Positions 42,650 to 49,718 of a stretch of DNA of 49,718 nucleotides are shown one piece after another. Source of the DNA: an uncultured cyanobacterium (GTDB taxonomy: Bacteria > Cyanobacteriota > Cyanobacteriia > CACIAM-69d); the NCBI GenBank assembly GCA_937883785.1, contig CALGDE010000097.1, forward strand, positions 1 through 49,718, given 5' to 3'. The notes under the pieces are model-generated. The model searched no databases. It was not told the DNA's origin and worked only from the letters and a program-made list of their open reading frames with translations. The position numbers were made by a program, and so were the translations under genes. Numbering within the stretch: the stretch's first letter is position 1; each line of letters starts with the position of its first letter.

Positions 42650-45600
42650 TTAAGTTTTTGCGCCAAGGCGTCGTAGCGTTGCTAGCTGAGTTGCCGTTAG
42701 CCCGTTAGCACCGTTAACAGTCATGGCTTCGTAGGGGCGCGGGATAGTGAGGGTGCGATCGCGCCGCTGAGTTGGGATGTCGTAAACATGCAAAGTTTCA
42801 TCGAAGCAGCCGCAAATTAGCTTTTTCGACCCTGGGCGTTTTGAGTGACTGGGATAAAACTTCACTGCTCCTACGGCGGTATTGTGCAAAAAGCTTGCCG
42901 CCGCCGAGAGGGTGGTTGTTTGGTGATTCCACTGCCACAACTGCAAGGTTTGATCTTGGCTGCCGCTGGCGATCCACTGACCATCAGGGCTGAAGGCAAC
43001 GCACCAAATTAAATTGCGCTGTTTTTGCTGGGTTGCCACGCAGGTTAAAGCAGTATCGGACGCGAGATGCCACAGCTTTAGGACGCCTTGGTTATCACCG
43101 GTGGCCAGATAAGGTTCCGTGGGATGGAGCGCTAGGGTTTGGATGGGGTGGGGGCTGGCGGTCCAGGTGTGCAGCAGTTCTCCCGTTGCCCCGTCCCATA
43201 AACGCAGGGTGCCATCGTTGCAGGTGCTGATTAGGCGATCGCCCCCAGGCAAAAATGGCAAAAAGGCAATGGACTGCACAATGCCCCCATGACCTGACAA
43301 GGTTTGCACACAGTGCCCGGTATGCGTCTCCCAAATTTTGATTCGGGCGTCGGCGCTGGCGGTGGCAACCCAGGGTTCGGTGGGGGCAAAGGCGATCGCC
43401 CGAATCATGTCCGAGTGGGCGGTCCAGGTGCGGATCGGTCGCTGTTCGTGAATATGCCAAAGTCGGGCGGTGCCGCTGTAGTCGCCGCTGGCTAGTAGTT
43501 TTGACGAGGGGTTGATGGCGAGGGTCCAAATATTGCTGCGGTGGCGTTGCAACGATTGAGGTGACGGCGAGTTTTCAAAATCCCAGCGCCAAATGTAGTG
43601 ATCTAAGCCGCTGCTGAACAGGGTTTTGCCCCCGTTAGCGAAGGCGAGGGCTTTAGTGCCGCAGACAAATCCCTGGAGCGATCGCCCGCAGCGTTCGGTG
43701 GCGAGGTCCCAAAATTGCAGGGTCTGGTCCTTGCTGCCAATCATCAGACGATTCCCCGCCAGCGCCATCACGTCCAAACGCTGGGAGCCGGTGCTTAGCA
43801 AGGTTTTCAAGCACCGCCCCGTTTCCACGTGCCAAACTTTTGCGGTGCCGTCATAGGCGATGCTTACCAACCACGGCTGTGACCAGTGAAATGCCACAGC
43901 TTGCACAGCGGCACCATGACCACGTGAGGTGCGCACCAGCTCGCCAGTTCTCTTCCAAAGCTGAATGTTGCGATCGCTACTGACGCTGGCAATATGCCCC
44001 TGGGCATCAATGGCAATGGATCGAATTCGTCCCGGCTGTGACGGCAAAGTTTTTTGCAATTTTCCTGTGGCGGTGTCCCAGCACCCCAGGTCGCCATTGT
44101 CGCCACCAGTAATTACGCAATTGCCATCAGGGCTAATCGCCAAACTCCACAGGGCACTGGCGCTGGCAGTCCATTGCATAATCGGTGTTGCGCTCTGGGG
44201 ATATCCACCTTGCTCCGCATCCCAAATACACACCTGACCATTGCGATGGGCCGTTACCCACCGTTGGTGAACCGGGCTGAAAGCGATCGCCTGTGCCGAA
44301 CTATCCAGGGAGATTTCCCTCAGCATCTTCCCCGTTGCGCAGTGCCAGAAACGCAGGGTTTTATCCAAGCTGCCGCTGGCGAGAACGGTGTCGTTGGGGT
44401 GGAATGCAAGCCCGTAAATCCAGGCTTGGGTTTGGCGATCGCCCAGAGTACCCACCTGTTTGGCGCTGGCGGCGTCATACAGCTGAATGGTGCCGTCGGA
44501 GCTGCTGGCGGCGAACCATTTGCCCGACTCGCTGGCGGCTACGGCAAGGATTGCCTGGATGGACTGGGTAAAGGTGACGTTCTCAAAATGACAAGCGGCA
44601 AAGTTCGCCCCCTGAAGAGCACAACCCTGCAAGTCCACCTCCCGCAGCGTTAATCCTGAAAAATCCCCCCGCCTCAAATCCCCATCCAGCGAAACCAGCA
44701 GGTTGAGAAGGTTTCCTGCAGCGTATCCCTGTAGGGGGTTTTGCTGAAGCTGGGCGAGGTGGCGGAAGAGGTGGTCAATTAGGGCGGCTTTCGGTTGATG
44801 GGTTAGGCAGCGATCGCCCACCCCCTGCAAAATCACCCGCCGTTGAATGAGCCGTCGCCCATCGGGAGCCGACCCTTGCATCAAGCAAATTTGGTCCAAA
44901 CGCTTTAAATCGCCCTGAAGAATTGCTTTGCTGGCAGCCCCAATCAACCGCTCCGTCACGTATTCCAAAAGCACCGGTTGCAGCGTAAAAGATCGATCTT
45001 GACGCACCAGAGGAATTCGTCGCTGTAGGGTTTGTAGGGTTGAGGCGAGGGTGGAACGGGTTTGGCGATCGCGTATGCAGGCTTGTAGCTGAGTTAGGGA
45101 TACCGGGTGACGATGAACTGCCAGCCAAAATAAAATTTCTTGTTCTGCCGCCGATAGCCGCCCAAAGTGCCATCGCAGCAACATTTCCAGGTCCGCAAAA
45201 ATCCACTGATCCTGCCGCAAAAACGCCGCCACGTCCCCAAAAAACACCTCCTCAATATGCTTGGCCACCAACACCAAAACCAGCGGATGCCCTTGATAAC
45301 GGTCCACCAAGCGCTGACAATCCTGCGGCGTCCCGTCCAGCGGCTTTAGCCTTTGCAGCATTTTTTGCGATGTGGGCGAATCCAGTCCCCCCAAGGAATA
45401 TGTGCGCATGGGCGACCCTTGTGCAGCGTGCCGAGCGATCGCTGGAGGCTGTTCTCGACTGGTCAGCAACAAACAGCTTTGATGGGACGCTTCCCCTAAC
45501 CGTCGAAAAAGCTGGTTGTACTGGTCGTGGTGGCGATCGCCGTTAAGGGAAACCGCCCCCGCCAGAATCGTCTCCACGTTATCAAGAACAATCAAACAGC

Positions 45601-46309
45601 GGTGCCGTTGCAGAAATCCCAAAAGCTGAAGCAGTTGACTATCAAAATCTGTTGAAGTGATACCGGGTTTATCAGTTTCAAAACACTGCTCAACAAACGA
45701 AATAAGCTGCTTGAGTAAGTCCTGCACCGGGAGGGCGTTAATCAGCGATCGCCAAATCACCACATCAAAGTTGGGGGCGATCGTCCGCGCCAGCCGCGTA
45801 GCCAGCGCCGTTTTGCCAATGCCCCCCAGCCCTGCCAAAGCCACCAAACGACAGCGATCCTGAAGAATCCACCGGGTCAAAACCTGCTGCTCTTCCTCCC
45901 GCCCATAAAACCGATCCACAGCAGGCGCATCAGCCCAGCTCGCCGCCGCTGCACGAGTTTTTATGCCCGGTAAAATGGCTACTTTTTCAGCGCTTATTTC
46001 CCCGTCACGCTGCGCCCAATGCTGCTCCATCAGCCCTCGGAAAGTGCGCTTGCTGAGCTTAAAGCCGAGGAGAATCGCAAGCTGTTTCCAAAGGTTCGAG
46101 GCTACATCCTTTATATGCCCTTCTGTTAAGTAAAGTCGCTGGGCAACGGTGCCGTAAGCGTCCTGGTCCCAAGCCGCCTGGAGAATCTGCCGCTCCAGGG
46201 GCGTTAACGGTTTTGCTCCCGCCGTTGCGATCGCCGAATCCAGCCCGGTCAATGCATCGGCAAAGGTGATTCTGCCTGACGCGATCGCCTCTGACTTGGG
46301 TTGGTACAT
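42650..46309 (-). CDS. NB-ARC/WD40 STAND protein with vMAP-type N-terminus
   Basis: 1219 residues. The N-terminus (about 15-98) is a helix-turn-helix-like module, LTPLERQILQAAW through LTEGHIKDVASNLWKQLAILLG, of the kind seen in vMAP-class STAND proteins. The NB-ARC ATPase follows, with P-loop GLGGIGKTAL (about 160-169), Walker B RCLIVLDNVETIL, and LLLTSREQP as the sensor block. A helical region and two or three pentapeptide-like units (VDLQGCALQGANFAACHFENV) lead into 14 WD40 repeats, enough for two seven-bladed propellers. In this class the ATPase and HTH act as a switch and the propellers as ligand sensors; defence, regulation or death roles are all known. The effector here would be the N-terminal domain, with no toxin visible. 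It should be cytosolic. Confidence 0.9.
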   Translation of the reverse strand: MYQPKSEAIASGRITFADALTGLDSAIATAGAKPLTPLERQILQAAWDQDAYGTVAQRLYLTEGHIKDVASNLWKQLAILLGFKLSKRTFRGLMEQHWAQRDGEISAEKVAILPGIKTRAAAASWADAPAVDRFYGREEEQQVLTRWILQDRCRLVALAGLGGIGKTALATRLARTIAPNFDVVIWRSLINALPVQDLLKQLISFVEQCFETDKPGITSTDFDSQLLQLLGFLQRHRCLIVLDNVETILAGAVSLNGDRHHDQYNQLFRRLGEASHQSCLLLTSREQPPAIARHAAQGSPMRTYSLGGLDSPTSQKMLQRLKPLDGTPQDCQRLVDRYQGHPLVLVLVAKHIEEVFFGDVAAFLRQDQWIFADLEMLLRWHFGRLSAAEQEILFWLAVHRHPVSLTQLQACIRDRQTRSTLASTLQTLQRRIPLVRQDRSFTLQPVLLEYVTERLIGAASKAILQGDLKRLDQICLMQGSAPDGRRLIQRRVILQGVGDRCLTHQPKAALIDHLFRHLAQLQQNPLQGYAAGNLLNLLVSLDGDLRRGDFSGLTLREVDLQGCALQGANFAACHFENVTFTQSIQAILAVAASESGKWFAASSSDGTIQLYDAASAKQVGTLGDRQTQAWIYGLAFHPNDTVLASGSLDKTLRFWHCATGKMLREISLDSSAQAIAFSPVHQRWVTAHRNGQVCIWDAEQGGYPQSATPIMQWTASASALWSLAISPDGNCVITGGDNGDLGCWDTATGKLQKTLPSQPGRIRSIAIDAQGHIASVSSDRNIQLWKRTGELVRTSRGHGAAVQAVAFHWSQPWLVSIAYDGTAKVWHVETGRCLKTLLSTGSQRLDVMALAGNRLMIGSKDQTLQFWDLATERCGRSLQGFVCGTKALAFANGGKTLFSSGLDHYIWRWDFENSPSPQSLQRHRSNIWTLAINPSSKLLASGDYSGTARLWHIHEQRPIRTWTAHSDMIRAIAFAPTEPWVATASADARIKIWETHTGHCVQTLSGHGGIVQSIAFLPFLPGGDRLISTCNDGTLRLWDGATGELLHTWTASPHPIQTLALHPTEPYLATGDNQGVLKLWHLASDTALTCVATQQKQRNLIWCVAFSPDGQWIASGSQDQTLQLWQWNHQTTTLSAAASFLHNTAVGAVKFYPSHSKRPGSKKLICGCFDETLHVYDIPTQRRDRTLTIPRPYEAMTVNGANGLTATQLATLRRLGAKT

Positions 46310-46417
46310 ACCCGATACAGACCCTGAAAATCCGACTTCTCCGACCGGCTTCCACCATAACCCGACTTATCCGACTGACGGCAGCGTTTGCCCCTTGCCA
46401 CCATGGGCTCACTTAGG

Positions 46418-46567
46418 CAGGACTTACGGACGCCCTCATCCCCCAGCCCCTTCTCCCTGGGGAGGGGGAGCAAGAAAATAATCAGAAGCTATGTCTTACT
46501 TCCGAAGTCCCTCTCCCCGGGGAGAGGGATTTAGGGTGAGGGCCTCAAGTTTTTTGCGCGAGTCCTG
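46418..46567. repeat. foldback repeat with MITE-like ends
   Basis: The ends CAGGACTTACGGAC (46418-46431) and TTGCGCGAGTCCTG (46554-46567) are imperfect inverted copies. Inside, GCCCTCATCCC and CCCTTCTCCC match, inverted, GGGAGAGGG and GGGTGAGGGC (about 46522-46542). This C-rich and G-rich fold-back resembles a repeat I know from many cyanobacterial intergenic regions. It fills most of the 300-base gap between the STAND and FG-GAP/RTX genes, which are divergent. No gene is seen in the gap. Confidence 0.7.
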
Positions 46568-46609
46568 TCGTCATCGTCCGCCATAGAAACTTATCCGCAG
46601 GCAGTGCAA

Positions 46610-49081
46610 ATGATTGAAGTTGAGCAGAATTTAGGGGATATCAACGGTCAAAACGGATTCGTTTTGGTGGGGCTGGAGCGAGGTCAACGCCTGGGATTTT
46701 CCGTTAGCATCATCGGCGATATTAACGGCGACGGCATTGACGATATTGCTTTCGGGGCGATCGACGATGGGCGTTCCGGCGCGGCTCATATAGTTTTCGG
46801 TCGCCAAGGATCCTTTCCCACCTCCCTATTTCCCACGGATCTCAACGGCAGCAACGGCTTTACCCTGCGCAGCAACCAAACCGGTCGGCTGGGCTTTTCC
46901 GTCAGCGGCGCAGGGGATATTAACGGCGACGGAATCGCGGATTTAATTGTGGGAGCCCCAGCCGCAAATCCCCAGGGAGAGTTTGATATTTCGGGGCAAA
47001 GTTACGTTATTTTCGGTCGCAGCCAGGGATTTCCGGCGCTGGCGGATGTGGACCAGCTTAACGGAGCGGCGGGGTTTGCCATTGCTGGGGCGGTGGGCGA
47101 TCGCGCCGGAGCTTCGGTCAGCGCTGCGGGAGACGTGAACGGCGATCGCATCCAGGATTTCATTATCGGCGCACCGGACAACAACCGCGCCTACTTAATT
47201 TACGGACGACAAGGACAGCAGCCCAACTCGCTGGACCTAACCACTTTGGGACCCAGCGGCGTGGTTTTGACCGGTAGAACCGATGATTTTGCTGGTACCA
47301 CTGTGCGCAATATTGGCGATTTCAATGGGGATGGCTTTGGCGATGTGGCGATCGCGGCTCCCTTAGCTCGACGGGACGGCACCCCGGTGGAGCAGACGGC
47401 GCGACAGGAAGGGCGCATTTATGTGGTGTATGGCGGACCGTCCCTGGCGTCGTCGATTGATCTGACCCAGCTTAACGGCAGCAACGGCTTTATTTTCCAG
47501 GGCAACGGCAACGGAAGTGCTCTGGTAGGTTCGTCGGTGGATGGGGCGGGAGATTTCAACGGTGACGGGCTGGCGGATGTGATTATTGGTGCCCGAGGAG
47601 CCGTGAATCAGGGTGGCGGTCAGGCGTACGTTCTGTATGGACAGCGATCGCCCCTGCCCGCCCTTGTGGATCGCAGTATTTTAAATGGGCAAACCGGCAT
47701 CATCCTAGACGGCAAGCCAGACCCCGGCGGCTTTGTGTCCCGAGGCGACCAGGCGGGTACAGCGGTCAGCGGCATTGGCGATTACAACCAGGACGGCTTT
47801 GATGATGTGGTGGTTTACGCTCCCCAGGGCGACGCCAATGGGCTAAGCAATGTGGGTCGCAGCTTTGTGGTTTACGGTCGGGCGAGCGGGGGAGTGGCGG
47901 CGCTGGAGCTGGATAACTTAAGTGCTAGCGATGGTTTTGTGCTGAACGGTATCTCCGAATTTGACGGGGACGGGCTGGGGCTGGTGCAGCAGGATGGGTC
48001 GAGCGGTCGTGTGGATGGCGGCGGCGATTTAAATGGTGACCGGGTGCCCGATTTGGCGATCGGTAATCCTGTAGCAGACCGAGGATCCCTACAGCCCTCC
48101 TCTGGATTTGGATACGCCGTATTCAGCCCTTTTGCCCCATCCAACACGCCCCGCCCCAATCTCCCAGCGCCAAACCCAAACCCAGCGCCAAACCCAAATT
48201 CATCCACACCAACCACCGCCGCTCCGCCCATTCCCACGCCACCGATTGCCACCCCAGCTCCAGGACCAGCTCCAAGCCCCGCACCCAATCCTCCCCAAAC
48301 TCCAAATACGCCACCAGCCCCACCGGTTCCTCCAATCCCCCAACGTCCGGTGGCAACCAATGGCGATGATTTTTTGATTGGTGTCCCTGGAGGCGATTCC
48401 CTCAATGGTTTGGGCGGCAACGACACCCTTGTGGGCAATACTGGCGACGACAGGCTCGCTGGAAACTTGGGCAATGACTTACTGCTGGGGGCAGCGGGGG
48501 ACGACTTTATCCAAGACAGCGCAGGCAACGATTTGCTGTGGGGCGGCGCGGGCAACGACACCCTCGCAGATGCCGATGGCAACAATGGGCTTGCCGGGGA
48601 AGATGGGGATGATGTCCTCGCAAGCGGTGGCGGCAATGATCAGCTATTGGGCGGTGCCGGCAATGACTCACTTGCCAGCGGTTTTGGGCATGACCGATTG
48701 CGCGGTGATGCGGGAGATGATTTTCTCTTTGGCGATCGCGGTAATGACCTGCTTCTAGGAAACTCGGGTCAAGATACCCTGCTGGGCGATCGCGGCAATG
48801 ATCAGCTTGCAGGGGGAGCAGGTGACGATGTGCTGTGGGGCGGTGCCGACGATGACCTGCTAGTTGGCGGAGCAGGAAATGATGTGTTCGTGTTGGTTCC
48901 TGGACAGGGGCGCGACATTATCTTTGACTTCAACACCGACAAAGACCGCATCGCTCTGGTAGAAATTCAGCCATCGGAGCTTCGCTTTGTTGGCAATACA
49001 ATACGACTTGAAGACACAACGCTGGCAGTCTTTCGTAAAGTATTTAACCTAACAGCCATCAATTTTATCCCAGTGCCTTAA
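46610..49081 (+). CDS. FG-GAP propeller and RTX calcium-binding secreted protein
   Basis: 823 residues from ATG 46610. Residues about 5-500 contain seven integrin-like FG-GAP repeats (such as GDINGDGIDDIAFGA and GDFNGDGLADVIIGA), enough for one seven-bladed propeller with calcium-binding DxNxDG loops. A Pro-rich linker of about 70 residues follows. Then come about 17 RTX nonapeptides (such as GGAGNDTL and GDRGNDLLLG), which fold as a calcium-loaded beta-roll. The end, GRDIIFDFNTDKDRIAL, is typical of type I secretion substrates, and there is no N-terminal signal peptide. It should be exported by a TolC-type ABC system encoded elsewhere. Possible roles are adhesion, S-layer or cell-surface contact; no enzyme domain is visible. 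It is rightward and stands alone. Confidence 0.88.
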   Translation: MIEVEQNLGDINGQNGFVLVGLERGQRLGFSVSIIGDINGDGIDDIAFGAIDDGRSGAAHIVFGRQGSFPTSLFPTDLNGSNGFTLRSNQTGRLGFSVSGAGDINGDGIADLIVGAPAANPQGEFDISGQSYVIFGRSQGFPALADVDQLNGAAGFAIAGAVGDRAGASVSAAGDVNGDRIQDFIIGAPDNNRAYLIYGRQGQQPNSLDLTTLGPSGVVLTGRTDDFAGTTVRNIGDFNGDGFGDVAIAAPLARRDGTPVEQTARQEGRIYVVYGGPSLASSIDLTQLNGSNGFIFQGNGNGSALVGSSVDGAGDFNGDGLADVIIGARGAVNQGGGQAYVLYGQRSPLPALVDRSILNGQTGIILDGKPDPGGFVSRGDQAGTAVSGIGDYNQDGFDDVVVYAPQGDANGLSNVGRSFVVYGRASGGVAALELDNLSASDGFVLNGISEFDGDGLGLVQQDGSSGRVDGGGDLNGDRVPDLAIGNPVADRGSLQPSSGFGYAVFSPFAPSNTPRPNLPAPNPNPAPNPNSSTPTTAAPPIPTPPIATPAPGPAPSPAPNPPQTPNTPPAPPVPPIPQRPVATNGDDFLIGVPGGDSLNGLGGNDTLVGNTGDDRLAGNLGNDLLLGAAGDDFIQDSAGNDLLWGGAGNDTLADADGNNGLAGEDGDDVLASGGGNDQLLGGAGNDSLASGFGHDRLRGDAGDDFLFGDRGNDLLLGNSGQDTLLGDRGNDQLAGGAGDDVLWGGADDDLLVGGAGNDVFVLVPGQGRDIIFDFNTDKDRIALVEIQPSELRFVGNTIRLEDTTLAVFRKVFNLTAINFIPVP

Positions 49082-49149
49082 TGCTCGCGCCTTAGTCTCC
49101 ACACCGCACCGCAAAGTCCTGGGAAGCAAAGCTATTTACTATGCCGCAT

Positions 49150-49718
49150 CTAGAAAGTTTTCAACGAACGGTTATTAAACTCTTGCCGCCCAATCAACGT
49201 TGCTATCACATAGCTTTCAGTATCGTTTTTCCTAACCGAATCACGAACCATTGTCTGCCCAGCAAAAGTGCCTAAGAATCCCACATATCCACCAGATTCT
49301 TGAGTGGCGAACACATACAGATCTGGGTCTGCACTACCCATTAGCACCCCATTTTTCTCCCATAGCGCCTTTCCCCAAGCCTCTGCCATTTCTGACGCTT
49401 GCGCCCCATCTCCCCACCATGGGTTTTTCTGGATCTGGCTAGACAGTTCGTCAAAGCTTCCTGACACCACTTCCACCTTATAGATATCTCCAGTTTTGAA
49501 AATATCTACATTCGCAGTATCTTTTTCGTTTTTATTTTCGTCCGCGTAGAATTCTGTCCAATTCGATACAGTTTTCTCAGAAAAAGACTCTTTTTCTACT
49601 GAAGATAATGACCTTGTGGAAGGGTGGGTTAGCAGCATTTTCGACTTGATTTTCTTCTGTTCTTTAAGAGCTAGTTTATAAAGTAAATCTGAAGCACCGC
49701 GCAATGCAGAATCGCCAT
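49150..49718 (-). CDS. hypothetical protein, 5' end beyond the window
   Basis: At least 189 residues are open from the stop at 49150 to the window edge, so the start is missing. The visible start (GDSALRGASDLLYKLALKEQKK) is helical and Lys-rich. The rest is soluble, with GDIYKVEVVSGSFDELSSQI, KNPWWGDGAQASEMAEAW and ESGGYVGFLGTF. There is no signal peptide or membrane segment in the visible part. I do not recognise the family. It is leftward, 68 bases from the RTX gene stop, and convergent with it. Confidence 0.6.
   Translation of the reverse strand, partial: GDSALRGASDLLYKLALKEQKKIKSKMLLTHPSTRSLSSVEKESFSEKTVSNWTEFYADENKNEKDTANVDIFKTGDIYKVEVVSGSFDELSSQIQKNPWWGDGAQASEMAEAWGKALWEKNGVLMGSADPDLYVFATQESGGYVGFLGTFAGQTMVRDSVRKNDTESYVIATLIGRQEFNNRSLKTF

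Noticed and set aside
47872-48636. 254-codon antisense open frame in the FG-GAP/RTX gene
   Set aside because: It is produced by the repetitive Gly/Asp and Pro codons of the sense strand; its product is low-complexity Ser, Pro and Gly only.
1-49718. Frequent GCGATCGC octamers considered as a repeat array or CRISPR
   Set aside because: They are dispersed HIP1 sites typical of cyanobacteria, with no regular spacing and no spacers.

Overview
The window is chromosomal DNA of a cyanobacterium. The octamer GCGATCGC (HIP1) occurs dozens of times, inside and between genes. Several genes belong to families I know mainly from cyanobacteria (DUF3386, DUF6439, the photosystem II assembly protein Psb35), and one short gene carries an HLR1-like RpaB site, a cyanobacterial light-response element. 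Genes are densely packed and lie on both strands. I found no tRNA, rRNA or CRISPR array.

Layout. 0.3-9 kb: envelope and housekeeping genes. These are an SGNH/DUF1574-like secreted protein, a YHS-domain lipoprotein, a coiled-coil membrane protein, a DUF6439 protein, an RsbW-type anti-sigma kinase, a GH57 glycoside hydrolase, a DUF3386 protein, the Fe-S scaffold Nfu, a VOC protein and a small EamA/SMR transporter. 9-13 kb: a secreted unknown, a DUF2459 protein, NagA, Psb35 with HLR1 and terminator, a MITE-like element and a repeat-containing lipoprotein. 13.5-26.4 kb: a PAS-PAS hybrid histidine kinase, RlmN, a DegT-type aminotransferase, a large membrane-anchored CapA-family protein, a hexose-6-phosphate mutarotase-like enzyme, a stand-alone receiver and a GyrA-family topoisomerase subunit. 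26.6-32.5 kb: four co-directional genes, namely a MASE1-adenylate cyclase, a membrane PAS histidine kinase, a receiver-kinase hybrid and a methyltransferase. 32.6-39.7 kb: sugar chemistry, with a tandem pair of paralogous rhamnosyltransferase-like genes, GlgB and another glycosyltransferase. 39.9-40.6 kb: a decayed IS1-family insertion. 40.7-49.7 kb: a voltage-gated-type K+ channel fused to a zinc ribbon, an EamA transporter, a large NB-ARC/WD40 STAND protein, a foldback repeat, an FG-GAP/RTX secreted protein and an unknown gene cut by the window end.

How it fits together. Glycan metabolism recurs: GH57 and GlgB on alpha-glucans, NagA on amino sugars, DegT and the glycosyltransferases on surface polysaccharide, and CapA on envelope polymer. 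Signalling is the second theme. There is no single large operon, and many neighbours are convergent or divergent. I saw no clear-cut novel defence or biosynthetic system. The most notable items are the HLR1 site at psb35, the duplicated rhamnosyltransferases with a shared uncharacterised C-terminal region, the two-copy N-terminal module of the CapA protein, the channel/zinc-ribbon fusion, and the STAND protein beside the FG-GAP/RTX protein.
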